A DNA stretch of 64,000 nt from Margaritifera margaritifera (taxonomy: Eukaryota; Mollusca; Bivalvia; Unionida; Margaritiferidae): positions 434,001 to 498,000 of the forward strand of contig JAQPZY010001625.1 of assembly GCA_029931535.1 (NCBI GenBank), in the 5' to 3' direction. Both the position numbers and the translations under genes were made by a program. The stretch's first letter is position 1. Every line of letters starts with the position of its first letter. A model generated the notes under the pieces. It made no database searches, was not told where the DNA came from, and worked only from the letters and a program-made list of their open reading frames with translations. Of the stretch, positions 25,201 to 36,907 are shown piece by piece.

Positions 25201-28200
25201 TTTGCACATCTACACCAACCAAATATCTACCCTTCAATGTTTCATTGAAATCCTTCAAGCCAGATGTGAGAAGAGATTATAAGCTCTGCCAGAGATGAAG
25301 AGACTAATGAATGAACATACTGACACGAGGCCAATGACAATATCCCCACTCTTTTATGAAGTGCTGGGGTATTTTGTCAAGAAATTTCCCCAAATATGGA
25401 CCATAGGAAAAAGTAACACCTTATAGCACATCTACACAACCACATATCTAGCTGACAGAGTTTAAATAAGACCCTCTAATCAGTGTATCAGGAGAATGAT
25501 GAACAAACTACCAAAATACAGCTTTGTGACAATTTCTCAAGAAATTTTCCCCAAATCTGACTAAAGGAAAAGGTGAATTAAGGAAACGAAGAAAAAAACC
25601 TTATTGTGCATCTACAACCACATATCAAGCCTACAAAGTTTCAATGCAATCGTCCAAATAATGTGGGAGAAGAAGTGATAATGAATTGACTTCCCCAAAT
25701 ACCTCTTTCTTGACAAGTTTTCAATAAATTTCCCAAAAAATGGACCAGAGGAAAAAAGTCAAACCTTAATGTGTATCCATATCAACCCCATAACTAGCCT
25801 AGAACATATCATTAAAATCCTCCAAGCAGTGTGGGAGGAGAACCGATGACAAATTTTATCATGGCTGGATGGACACACTGGGGGTGGGGTGGGGGTGTTC
25901 TTACAATTGTCTGAATAATAATATTTAAATTCCCATTAACTGTCACCAGTGAACAATTTTAAAACAGAAGTTCTTAGGAATCCTTAGGCATGAAAAATAT
26001 ATCAAATTTTGTTTGTCTCATGCATTCCATTGTACTTCTTTGTCTTTTTGAGAATGTCTTAAGTTTTTGTAATTATGTCTATAAGTTCAACAATATTTCA
26101 AGCAAAGTCATAATACTTCTCTGGAATGCAAGCATGCAGTTTGTAATGTAATGCACTGTTTGTTCATCATCACAGGTTGTGTCACTCTCACTGTCACTTT
26201 CCTTATGCAAGCATGTTTCATTGTAATTCCTCACATTATGTAAAAATAATGTCTCACAATCATCCCTGATTGTGTTCTCTCAGTGGTTAAGATGTCATCA
26301 TCCTTTACATAATCCTTGAGGGTTGTCCTAGATGGAAGATGGAGAAAAAAGTCCTCTTCATCCCAGTCTTCCTCCCCTTTCTCTTGTACACTGAAAAATC
26401 TCTTGGAAGAAATCACACTTCTGAAAGCACTTAATGGATCGTAACAGCTGTCACCATATCCCATGCAGAAAGCCCTTCATCTAGCAATGTCACCTATCGT
26501 GCTATCTCTGATGCAGTTGATATCTCATCCATCAGAAAGAACAGATATCTGCTGCTTTTTCCTGTACATGACATTAACCGTTTGGATTATTCCTGCATCC
26601 ATGAGCAGAAGTTTTCATGTTCTATTCAGGAGAATTAAGAAAGCTTCACATGGGACAAATCCAGTTTTCTGTGTGCTAGATTATCCTATTCTGTACTTTC
26701 ATATGCTGATTTAGTTTTTTTTATCCCATTACTCAAATATTTGTCCCATCATCCATGCTTTTCTGTTTGCCTCATACAGTACGTCACTCTCAAATTTGTT
26801 TTGTTATATCCCTTGAAGCACCTTGGGTTTCGTGATTCTCCAATCAACAATGGTCTCAGTTTCTTACCAGAAGAACTTTCACAGTGCAAAACTATAAATC
26901 TCTCTTTTGCTTTTTTCACACCTTTACACGTTTCCCAATTTTTTTAAAAGTGACCTTGTTGATAAAATTCTCAAAAAAAATCCAGTCTCATCACAATTAA
27001 AAATATCCTGGCTGTCATATCCCATGCATATATCATTCAGTCTTTTGCTCCAATCCTCTACAACTTCATTATCGACTTCAGCAGATTCTCCACTAAGGAC
27101 AGAACACTTAATATTGTGTCCGACTTGAAATCTGGGTAACCATCCATTACTTGCAGTAAAGTCATGTCCCATTTTATTGTTTATTGGTGTCTTTCTATAA
27201 TAAAATTTCTCACCAAGGAAACTATAACTCTCCCCCTCTTCCTTGAAACAAATTACTTTCACTGTTTCTTCAACATTAAGAAGCTTTCTTTCCCTTAAGG
27301 ACATGTTGAACTTATCACAACAACTTGTTCCTTTGTTGCTAACTATACAACTGTTAAACCAATTTGCAGCTTTTAAATGAAATGCTCTGGGTTTAGAAAG
27401 AAATTGATCTTGTCATGTGGTCATAGTCTGGTACCTTGTCCCATATGTTTCTTTTCTCCATGTGGGAGAAGCCAAAAAGGCTATCATACCAATTTTATGT
27501 CACACTAATTTGTGCTGAACAATACAAAGCTTCTCGGCTGTTAGCTTTTGTAATCTTGATAATTACTGTCCATAATACCGGTAATAGCCTCTAATTATCA
27601 AAGTGAAAAAAAACGTGACATCTAAGGGAAGCTACAAAGGCTATCATACAGTATCATTTTTGTGTAAACTTTTGATTATCAATACTGCTCTTCTAAGCTG
27701 TTAGCTTTTGCATAATCTTGACAATTATTGGCAGTAATAATAGCCAGCAATTATCAAAACGTGACACCTAAGAAACAGATGGCAGTAACGATAATTGGAT
27801 TACTTCTTTGTACAGATTACACTTAGGTTCTTTATCAGCATGTTGGAAAAAAATTGGATGCTTGTGAGGGGTAAATTTGACACTTCTGCACTAATATACT
27901 GGCCGTTGGTCATGTTAGGAGTAGCCATCTTAGAGGAGTACTTTTTAACACAAACTCATTGGTGCCAAGGGATTCTGGCTATTAAAAGTGGGCGGCCATT
28001 GGTCAGGGGAGCCGTTCAAGAGGGTGACCACTGTAGTATTATACAAATAATCTTTCATCTGTTTTAAACTTTATTCTGCCAGGAGAAGGACTTTGCATAA
28101 CTCCATATCTGTGATTCTGAATAGTCCTGATCATAGGTTGCTTCCCTTGCTTTACTCTAACAAGAAATCTGGGTCAGTATGATGTTTTCTGTTGAAAATG

Positions 28201-31200
28201 CTTCCAATGCTGTTGACTGCATATATTATGAAAACAATTGTTTCTGGGTTTCTATAAATTTTGTATCTTCATCATATTTAATGGCACATCAGCATCATTT
28301 GTAAAATACTAAAAGACCCATATGCCAGGATGCTTCATGTCAAAGTTAAAAGACCCATATGCCAGGATGGTTCATGTCAAAGTTCATCAAACTCTGTTCA
28401 GCAGTCTTTTTAGATAAAGATGTGTAATAGTTTTTCAACTTTTAAAATGGCATCCATATTTGATGGCAGAACATCTTTATTTTTTAAAAATAAATCTGAA
28501 AGGCATTCATAATAGGACATTTTCTGTCACATTTGATTAAAGTATGTTAAGTGGTGTTTTAGAAGAAGTTGTTAATGGTGTTTCTTTTTTTGGTAACAGC
28601 AGCCATATCTGAGGGCATATTGGCATCATTTATATAAACATGTAAACCCTTCAGGCCAATATGCTTTCTGTAAAGTTTGGTCAGAATTTGTTGAGTAGTT
28701 TTTGAAAAGAAGTCATATAAAGGACTTTCCATTTTAAGTAATGATAGCCATATTTTATCACAAATTGGTACCATTTCAATAAATTTTGAAAGCCCTCATT
28801 ACCAGAATGTTATCAAATTTGGTCAATTTCTGCTGAGCAGTTTCTGAGAAAAAGTAATTTAAAGTTCTGTCTACTGTTAGTAATGGCAGCCATAATTGAT
28901 GGTAGATCAGCATCATTTTAACAAATTTGAAAAACCTTTATACCAGGATGTTTTTCATCAAACTTTTTCAGATTGTGTTATGCAATTTTTTTCCCCAAGT
29001 TGTTTGAATGTTTCTCAATATTCAGTAATGGTGACCATACTTGATGGCAGATCAGCATCATTTGAACAAATCTGAAAGACCTTTATGCCAGGATCCTTTG
29101 TGTCGACAATGTGGTCAACTTCTGTTTAACGGTTTTTGAGAAGTCGTTTAAAAGTTTTCTATTTTCAGTAATGGTGGCCACATCTGATGGTTTATCAGCA
29201 TTATTTAAACAAATCTGATAGAGCTTCAGGCCAGGATGCTTTCTTTCAAATTTGGTAAAATTATCTTGAGTGGTTTCTGAGAAGAAATTGTAAAATAGAA
29301 ATTGTGAACAGACAATGCCTGCTGGGTGACACACGACAACAAAGCACCATGCCGTACACTCACTTGGTCTTACAGACAGATGAAGTAAAAACATTTACAA
29401 CAAATGTGGCAATTATGAGACCCTTTTCAAATTAATTTTTATAAAAATTCCAAAAATAGCATTTGATTACAGTGCAACACAAATAGAACAAGATGTTCGT
29501 ACCAGAAATACCACAGCTCCCAAACCTTGTATGAGACACAACAAATATTCTCCCCACAGCAGTATTCATCCTCTAAGCATCTGGAAAATAGATAGAAAAG
29601 GAGAAAAATTACCACACTCAATCATCTACCTTATTTTTTAGCACAGCTCAATTGGTCACATTGTTTTGTTAATTATTATAATTTTAATTTTATAAAATGA
29701 AATAATTACCAGAAATATATAACTAATAATGTATCTTCTGGATGTAAACCATTATTGTTATTGTTGAAATGTATTTTTTGGTGGAGTAAAACTAATTTTA
29801 ATTATGTAATACCTACCCATCGCTATTGAGTAGCTTAATCTTTTTTCGTGCTGAAAAACCTTGTCTGTTTGATGTGAATACATCCTCCCATGGAACAGAG
29901 AAATTGTCAATAAGACACAGTCCACTCATGCACCTCACATGCCCATGTGCAGAACAGTCATCTTTTTCAAGGACAACAATTATGCCAGGACATCAGAGTG
30001 GGGTGGGAGGGCATTCGGCAATAGCGACAGGTAAGTATTGCATAATTAAAATGAGTTTACACATCCCCTACAAGTACATTTTAAATGCAGTAAAACATAA
30101 CCTGTTGCTATTGCGGTAGCTGAATGTCAGTTAGGTGGGTAGGCTGATGTGTTAACACTAATCAAAAACAGAGAAAAATGGAATGTACTCGCCATTTGAA
30201 GGAGAGATCCACTTTACCGAATGTTGGTGTCTCTCTGGGCCATGGTGTGCTGCAAGTATGGGTCCCAGAGAAAAAATGCCTGCGTTAGGTTGTGCAAAAG
30301 AGTAGAGGTAGGAGGAGGAGAAGGTAGCATGTGAGGCAGAGATAGAAACGTAGCACCTGATCATCCCCAGCACAGATTCAACTGAGACTGGGGATCTCTA
30401 TCGGTAGTGAAGATACCAAAGGCAATTGATTCTTTTGTGCTAAAAATCATGGTTGACAAAGGAGAAAAACAGAATCAAAATTCCCATTAAACCAGAGACA
30501 GCCAATGTCGATAGACAAGGCAAGAAGCTTGCTCCATCTTCTTGCAGATGCCAAGACAAGTAAAAATACAGTCTTGAGTGCGAGGTCTTGAAAGAAAACT
30601 TCACTCAATGGTTCATTGGGGGTTTGGTTAAAGACCACAAAACACAAGACAGATTCCATCTGGGTGTAAAAGAGAGCAGGAGACAGGCCTCTGCAGCTCA
30701 AAATACTTAATGCAATTGGCAAGGTATGAATCCATCACTGATATTCTTCATCGATATGCTATGGTGGACATGTTAACCCCATGCTGATATGACTTTCTGC
30801 TTTGGAGAAGTAACAATAACAAGATTTTCAAGATGGCTGCCATAATGAAAGCCAGATCAGCACCATTTTCATTTATGATCAACTAGACAGCTGTCTTTCA
30901 GTGAAAACCCCATGCTGATCTGACCATTCATTCAGGAGTAATGATAACAAGATTTCCAAAATGGCCACTGTGATGACCATATTGGATGTCACCACACTGA
31001 TTTAGAACCAACTAGAAATCATAAGAAGTTGTTTAGATAAACCCTATGTTAACACAAACATATAGTCAGGAGGAGTAGCTATCACAACATTTTCATTATG
31101 GCCACTGTGGTGCCCATATTGGATGTACAAGCAGCACCATTTTCATTTAAGACCAACTGGACATCATAAGAAGTCCTTTAGTGAAAACCCCATGTCTATA

Positions 31201-34200
31201 TGATCTTCCATTCACTAGCAGTAGTGATAACATGATTTTTTAAGATGGCAGCTGTGGTGGCCATATTGGATATCCAATTGGCACCATTTTCATTTAGGAC
31301 CAAAAATGTGTTGATGAATGTGTGTGCAAAGTTTCACGGCAATCCTATAAGTAGTGTCAAATGAGTTGCGATGACAAACTTGTCCAAAAAGATGAATGAC
31401 CACACCATAAGCTCTCCTGGTCTATGACCAGTAGAACTACAGGGTTCTCAATAGATTTGAAAACTGAGGAGTTATTTGACACTTGACACCAAAATCTCAA
31501 GAGTCAAAATGAAAATCTCAAGAGTCAAAAATGAAATCTCATGAGTCATTTGCTTTTGAGTCATGAGCTCGTAGCTGGGATTGTTCGTTATTTGTGGAGC
31601 ATATTAATGCTTACGATTTTTTTACAACTTTAGGGAGATTTATTCTCCTTCTCCTCAGAATTGTTATTAACTTTCTGTTTCTTTGGAGTCTGAGAATTGG
31701 AAAGATCATCACTGGCAGGTCGTTTCTGAGACTGAGACAGAAAATATATACTTCTATATATATACTTCTTTGAGCAATTATAATTTAACAGTTCACAAAT
31801 ACATCTAATATAACAAAAGTACTCCATGTCGTTATTCAATCTTGAGTAATTCCAAAGCATGAAATAAATCATTGAGTGTAATGTCCGGTAAATTATCAAT
31901 GAATGGTACATTACTTAAAAAAGCCACATTTTGTTTAAAGTTTTGCCAATTAAGCAAATTAATCGCAAATTAAACACAATTAAAGTTTGTCCACTTACCT
32001 TTGACCACAGGATTCATGAGCCACCATATTTTGCACAGTTTTGTCTACCTGATTTGATGGGCAATCAAACAATCGCCTATATTTGATCAAACGTTAATCC
32101 AACTAAGTCATAATTGATTCACTCTTCCTCTATCATAAACATCGATGATATTAAAATCTAAAAATAATCTAACTGTGTGACATCATGGCCTGTTAGCTCC
32201 GCACAGTTCATATTGATTTTGCATAGGTGCGAAGGTGTAAACAGTAGAATGGCAAATGTCAATTACTGGCAAACACAGTCAACTTATTATGGACAGCACG
32301 CGCTCAGTAGGACATTATGCTGGAGGCAAATCAAGGGTAATTAAGACTGATGCTCTGGCCCAAATTAATGTGCATCATAAAAACGCACAGGTTGGAATTT
32401 ACATGCGCCAGAAATGGGTCACATTTAAATTCCAAGCATCAAAACCCGAGGGTACGCGTCTATTGAGAACACTGGAGCTAAAAATCAGAATGAAGTTTTG
32501 CTGAATTGTCAGCAATTATTTTTAAAAACTATGAACCTTGCAAGTACAAATCTTTATCAGTTAAAAAAGTTTTAAACAGCAATCTTGCAGATGAAAGCTG
32601 ACACTGTCTATCATAGTATTTAAAACAGTGAAACAAAATCAAGAACAGGCAACCTCCCCAAATCCTAACAGCATGCAAATTCGACTTCTTATGAACTCCA
32701 AAAACATGCTTACACAATTTAATCTGCAATTTTTCAAATGGTAGTAAATTAAGTTTATTATCCCTGCATTTCTGCAAAGGGCAGGGATATTTTCATGACA
32801 ACCATGCATCAGTCTGTCTGCCTATACAGCTATCTGTGATGAAGCTTGACAATGCCTCAACTCCCACATCACTTGGAAGATTTAACTGAAACTTGTATGC
32901 AAGATATGTGGTTGGTGTAGACACACAATAATGCTTTCCTTTTTACCTTTAAGCAGTTCTTGGGAAATTTCAGGAAAAATTGTCAGAAATGGGGTATTTG
33001 AGGAAATTAGTTTGTCATCGCTCCTCCCAATTTGGTTGGAGGACTGTATTGAAACTTTCCGGGCTCAAAAATTCCAATCATTCACTTGTATAAATTTATG
33101 ACTTACATATAAGGAAGGGCAAGTGACATTTTCAAGACACATGCCAGACTGGAGGAGTGCAATTTTAAGCCAAATTAGCAAATAACAAGGAGAAAAAAAT
33201 TTTTATTCTCTAATCAATGGTGTCCTTTATTAAGAATTGGTGTCAGCCGATATAACATAATTGACAGAAATAATGTTTGTTGCTGTTTGCTTACAAGCAT
33301 ATCCGTTTGTAATGAGTCTCTGCCAGCCACATGCATAGTAATCTAACAATAAAACTTTATCATCTGATCTTATTTAACATATTTTAGATTCACATACATA
33401 TAAGCATCCTGTACACAAGGAACACCATATCATTTCCCATATTTAGTACAGAAGTCACCAATATATAAATGCTATCAGATTGCTAATGCTCACTGATTGT
33501 GAAATATTTAGCATTATTAAAACAAGAGTCCCTTAAAGGGATGGATGCTCTACTGTCTGAACAGAATTTCCATGAATTCAAAATAAGACCAATTCTTCTT
33601 TTTAACTGCTGAGTGTTGAAACCATCTCTCATATTCTTGAGTGATAAGATTTTCAAACTAGACACCATTAGAAGACTTTTTGGTGAAAACCCCATGTTGA
33701 TATGACCATACATTCAGAAAAATGACTGACAAGATTTTCAATAATATGTTCATTATGGCAGCAATAATTGAGGTCAGATCAGCACCATTTTCATTCAGGA
33801 CCAACTAGATATCATAATTAGTCTTCTGGTGAAAACCCCATGTCAATATGACTTTCCATTTAGGAGTAGCATTAATAAGATTTTCAAGATGGCCACTCTG
33901 ATGGCAAAACTGGATATCATATCAGCAAAATCTTTATTTACGACCAACTAGACACCATAAAAAGTCTTTCAGTGAAAACACCATGTTGAAATGACTTTCC
34001 ATTCAGGAGGAGTAGCGATAACAAGATTTTTAAAATTATAGCTGCCATGGTGGGCATGCTGGACATCAGATCAATACCATTTTCATTTAGGACCTCTGGT
34101 GCTGAATTGCAGACTGTCAGTCGATTTCTGATATCCTGCCATGCAAATATTGAACAAACACCACGCTATAGTGAAATGTTTAGCTACCCTACTCCAAGGT

Positions 34201-36907
34201 GTGACTGTCATTCAATTGCCATATCCCTCTGGAGGAGTATTGGAGAAAGCTGCATTTGAATACCGTATTTGTATGCGTATAATTAACATGGCATACATGC
34301 TGGTGTATAATGTTCTTGCAGATCAAGAGCTGTCCTGTTTTTTTATTCTGATGAATCAGAATGAACCACACAGGCCACTGGCATAACATTATATGCTGAC
34401 AGATCTGAATATTAGCACTGACTCCTAAAACTCTGCATGTGACTCCTGGATATGACAATCAAGGGATCAAATGACTCCTAATAAGGAACTGCTAATGGGA
34501 GCCCTATGTCTTTAACTAAACTATGTCCAAGTACGTTTTTACACATACTTTTCTGCACAACAGTGTGGGGATAAAAATTGATATCAGGGTCCATTGTAGG
34601 ACTTACAATTGCAGGACTCACTAATTTCTGAAAAATCATACTGAACAAAATCAAAAGAAGGTACCTCTGTGTTAAATCCTTCCTATGCTTAGAAAATTTT
34701 CCCTTTTCTTTCATATGGAAAGGGGGATTTCTCCCCCAAGTCTTCTGTTCTAGAATAGATCATGCTTAAAATGCTCTATTAATTAGTATCAATCAGCCAT
34801 TGGTCGCATAAAAATAATGTTCAATTATAATCTGATCACTAGTGTACTGAATCATCACAAATTCATGTGAAATCAATTGAATCAACATCAAGAAGCATTA
34901 CTCACCTGTCAGAATCACAGTAATAACCAAATACCTGTGAAGGGAAAATAAAAGAAATCAGTGTCAATGTACAGTAGCAAGAAAATGCCTACAGATATGA
35001 AGATATTGGAACTTATTATACTAGACATCTTGAAGAAAGGTTTTGTCTTTAATTCATCTGGAAGAATTCTGTTTACTCCATTTGGAAACCTGATGGATTT
35101 TCTAAACCAGTGAAAACTAAAAAAAACACTACATAATACAATTTAACTGCAAAAGTTTGATTTTTCCTTTTTAAAATTTCTACATCCAACAATATTGTTG
35201 TTGTCCTAATATGAATCAATGACAAGACAATATATAAAAACATCGATTTGTTCTAGTATTTAATGTTACTGAAATGCATGAAAAAAAACTTGCTTATGAA
35301 GTTGGGTACACATATGTCACAATGAAAAATTATACACCAGACCAAAAATATACTATAAATTACAGGTTTCCCTAACATCTGGTCCTGTTTTCCTCCTTCA
35401 AAAAGACCCAATACACAACAGCTTTTCCCCAAAAAAGTAATGGACACTACTGATAATAATTGTTTCAACTTCTTGTATTAATGATACGTATACCAACTAT
35501 TTGTTATCCGATTCTTTTATTGTATATGACATTACTGGTGTACTGCCACCAGTAATTTCATACAGAGTTCATTCTAATCCCCTGCACCAATGACCCTTAT
35601 TTTCATCTAAGGTAAAAAAAAAGTCCCCTCCATGGTACCCATAGAGCACATAAAAAAAGACTAAAGAAAATAAAGATTGAAGATCATTATGGTTGATTCT
35701 AAACTTAATTGAGTGCATCCCATACTTGCATAATTGAGTGCACTCACTGCCAAAGAAGCATCAGACAAACAATTTAATTGGCTGACAGAAATGTCAAAAT
35801 GTATTGATTTTGATAAGCTTGGGTACCAATCAAAACCACATGATCCATGATCATTGATAAAAACCTAAATGAAGAAAAGATGAAATCTTCAGCAAAAACA
35901 CACCTGCATTTATCATGGAGACAAAATTGTTAACAAATGTCCAAAATAAATTCTAGAAGAGAATGGTTGCTCGAGCATAAGGATCAATTCATATTCCAGT
36001 ACGAAAGATTCACAACAGTAATGGCTAACAATGATCACAGGCACTCAGTTCATGGACCTATTCATATCTGCAATAAATATTTCCAGCATTATATATTCTG
36101 AACCAGTCATTGTCGAGTCAGACTGCAGTTTGCTACAATTTCCTTGTCCATTAAAATAAGTGTGATCTGAACATTCTACAGTTATTTTAGAAAACAAGCA
36201 AATTGTAGAAAAAGGTGATGTAGTTGACTCTACAAAGATTGACTCAAAGCATATAACACTGGAATAGTGAATAGTTTTTGCACAGAATAATAAATCCATG
36301 ACGCAAGTACCTGTGATACCAATACATGTTCGAATTTCTTGAATAAACAAGATACAGGTAAGGATATTTTCCGACCGTTTTTTTTTTTTAATTTAAATAG
36401 CTCCACTTTTTAACCTGGTAGGGGCCTATGGGCCCCACTTTTTCCATTTCTGGAATGAACACTAGTCATATAAATTTTTATAAAAAAAAAAAAATAAAAA
36501 AAAATCAGGCGGAGAACAACTTGTTGATCTACAATGATAAGGCATTTGATCCATGCAAATTGTGAATATTTTCCATTCTTATTATGTTTAGTAACTGTTA
36601 CTTCGAATACAGTCTATACTATTATATTCTACATGTAAATGTAGTAAGTGTAATCAATAGGTAAAAGATGCCCAATATCGTACGACGCAGTCAAACCACT
36701 TTGCAGAACATGCAACGTAACGATCAGGTGACAACAAAATTACATATGATAAAAGCCAGTTTTTCACAACAGTCAAGGTTACAGTTAATGATTGAAAGTG
36801 TCATATTATAGAAACCAGCATTTTTTAAAAATATTTAAATTTATACGTACAGTCTGTATAAAGAAAGAGACAAAAATAAACAACTTTTCCATATCATCTG
36901 TCGCCAT
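19020..36907 (-). CDS. VOPP1/WBP1-like WW-domain-binding membrane protein, complete five-exon gene
   Basis: Coding exons are 36851-36907, 34906-34934, 29503-29580, 23690-23828 and 19020-19214: 498 nt, 165 aa plus stop, close to vertebrate VOPP1 at 172. All junctions are GT-AG and the phases match (0, 2, 2, 0). In order the protein has a signal peptide ([14 protein letters not shown]), a short lumenal domain rich in paired cysteines ([11 protein letters not shown]), the hallmark WELWYFW, a TM segment ([17 protein letters not shown]), a basic stop-transfer RQRSR and a cytosolic tail with LPPPYT, a PPxY motif. In the family, VOPP1 is endosomal/lysosomal and binds WWOX, and WBP1 binds YAP-type WW domains; the same role here is inference. 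WELWYFW and the CCG spacing favour VOPP1 over WBP1. Introns are 1.9, 5.3, 5.7 and 4.5 kb. No transcript evidence is available. Confidence 0.88.
20242..20477 (-). mobile_element. tRNA-derived SINE with 16-bp TSD, intron 4
   Basis: The minus strand starts ggccccaggtggccgagtgg. It has an A box TGGCCGAGTGG (complement of 20458-20468), a B-box-like GAGTTCAAGTC near 20,395, and a tail ggcattaaactcaac followed by CAAC repeats. CCTCAGTGAGGATTGG flanks it at 20226-20241 and 20478-20493. The head resembles a Leu/Ser-type tRNA and differs from the SINE at 15,116. Confidence 0.93.
20723..20936. mobile_element. Double-hairpin MITE, copy 7, intron 4
   Basis: TA-flanked, 214 bp. The right end gcgagtatatacga is intact and the left end ccatataagctcacttat is altered. 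The first hairpin has lost a few bases. Confidence 0.9.
22010..23290 (+). repeat. Family-1 core-repeat element (copy 2), intron 4
   Basis: Eight to nine imperfect units marked by catcataagaagtct, gtgaaaaccccatgctgata and gataacaagattttcaagat. The end carries gtaaaagtttcatgg, aacttgtgctaacggatgg and ctcttctggtctacatg. It is the longest copy in the window. Confidence 0.75.
23690..23828 (-). CDS. VOPP1-like exon 4: TM segment and start of cytosolic tail
   Basis: Acceptor tttattttcaatccag and donor ACA|GTAAGT bound 139 nt. It encodes the TM helix [17 protein letters not shown], basic RQRSR, then [15 protein letters not shown] and a TTEGERGYT end. YYIL fits a YxxPhi sorting signal, in keeping with endosomal location (inference). 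Confidence 0.88.
24640..25900 (+). repeat. Family-2 core-repeat element, intron 3
   Basis: About seven units of 150-220 bp carry cacatctacaccaaccacat, atctagcctacaaagtttca, ataaaatcctccaagcagtg and caagaaatttccccaaaat. Some units end in atggacagacagac-type words. A shorter inverted copy lies at about 32,790-33,065. Confidence 0.75.
26230..27304 (-). pseudogene. Tigger/pogo-type DDE transposase pseudogene, intron 3
   Basis: The minus strand from 27,304 opens with [15 protein letters not shown] and continues with a CENP-B-like HTH stretch ([17 protein letters not shown]) and the first catalytic block [11 protein letters not shown]. Across frameshifts it goes on with [16 protein letters not shown], an [13 protein letters not shown] block and a tail including [17 protein letters not shown]. 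In the family this is a single ORF of about 500 aa. Here stops, frame changes and an apparent deletion around the second catalytic Asp (the usual LxxDN block) show it is dead. No terminal repeats were located. Confidence 0.85.
27465..27775 (+). repeat. ~150-bp tandem duplication, intron 3
   Basis: Two diverged units share aggctatcatac, ctgttagcttttg, aatcttgataattac and aaacgtgacacctaag. Confidence 0.75.
28130..29400 (-). repeat. Family-3 core-repeat element, introns 3 region
   Basis: Six or so units of about 150 bp share tgatggcagatcagcatcat, ccaggatgctttctgtcaaa and gagcagtttctgagaagaag. The run ends with gaacagacaatgcctgctgg. Its architecture matches families 1 and 2 but the core sequence differs. 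Confidence 0.7.
29503..29580 (-). CDS. VOPP1-like exon 3: cysteine-rich domain
   Basis: Acceptor ctatctattttccag leads into a 78-nt exon encoding [14 protein letters not shown], then [11 protein letters not shown], ending TG before donor GTACGA. The TG joins a G from exon 4 to make the Trp of WYFW. Both junction codons reconstruct family-conserved residues, which strongly supports the exon. Confidence 0.88.
30447..30722 (-). pseudogene. DIRS-type tyrosine recombinase fragment, intron 2
   Basis: An open minus-strand stretch reads [20 protein letters not shown] followed by [19 protein letters not shown]. This matches the entry region of the tyrosine recombinase of DIRS/Ngaro-type retrotransposons, where PPFEPL, LKxLTLKTVFLLALAS and RRxSExxAL are typical. 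It is short, has no start, and the sequence beyond 30,447 is interrupted by stops, so it is a relic. The catalytic RHRY set cannot be completed here. Confidence 0.65.
30735..31445 (+). repeat. Family-1 core-repeat element (copy 3), intron 2
   Basis: Four to five units with ccccatgctgatatgac, gataacaagattttcaagat and ggccatattggat, ending gcaaagtttcacggcaatcc and ccataagctctcctggtcta. Confidence 0.75.
31629..31729 (-). CDS. Possible terminal exon with NLS-like motif, nested in intron 2
   Basis: Acceptor-like ttttctgtctcag precedes [33 protein letters not shown] and a stop at the left end. PKKQKV resembles a nuclear localisation signal. A separate minus-strand ATG segment at about 32,018 (MVAHESCGQ, donor caaag|gtaagt) could be a first exon, but its two-base phase does not fit the acceptors seen. 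The product is unknown and there may be missing exons, or this may be chance. Confidence 0.3.
32790..33065 (-). repeat. Family-2 fragment, inverted, intron 2
   Basis: Contains the inverse of the family-2 words: caagatatgtggttggtgta, ggaaatttcaggaaaaattg and gttggaggactgtattgaaa. Confidence 0.6.
33585..34105 (+). repeat. Family-1 core-repeat element (copy 4), intron 2
   Basis: Three to four units with ggtgaaaaccccatgttgat, gattttcaagatggccact and caccattttcattcaggacc. Confidence 0.7.
34263..34440. mobile_element. Degenerate double-hairpin MITE, copy 8, intron 2
   Basis: Left end TA-ccgtatttgtatgcgtataa matches the family. Interior remnants cttgcagatcaagagctgtc and gctgacagatctgaatat follow. 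The right end is not recognisable. Confidence 0.6.
34906..34934 (-). CDS. VOPP1-like exon 2: 29-nt micro-exon
   Basis: Acceptor ttattttcccttcacag and donor cag|gtgagt enclose 29 nt encoding VFGYYCDSD plus two bases of an Arg codon. This adds the first lumenal cysteine and finishes the signal peptide region. Its length is not a multiple of three, so skipping would break the frame. Confidence 0.85.
36851..36907 (-). CDS. VOPP1-like exon 1: start and signal peptide
   Basis: ATG at 36907 opens [19 protein letters not shown] and stops at donor ACT|GTACGT after 19 codons (phase 0). A second in-frame ATG six codons on would give a more typical signal peptide start, so either could be used. The hydrophobic run supports ER targeting. 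Confidence 0.8.

Noticed and set aside
29083..29394. 103-residue open minus-strand frame as a gene
   Set aside because: It lies in family-3 core repeats and its phrases recur in neighbouring units.
35520..35560. Hairpin attactggtg/caccagtaat as a regulatory site
   Set aside because: A single 10-bp stem in an intron with no copies or context; likely chance.
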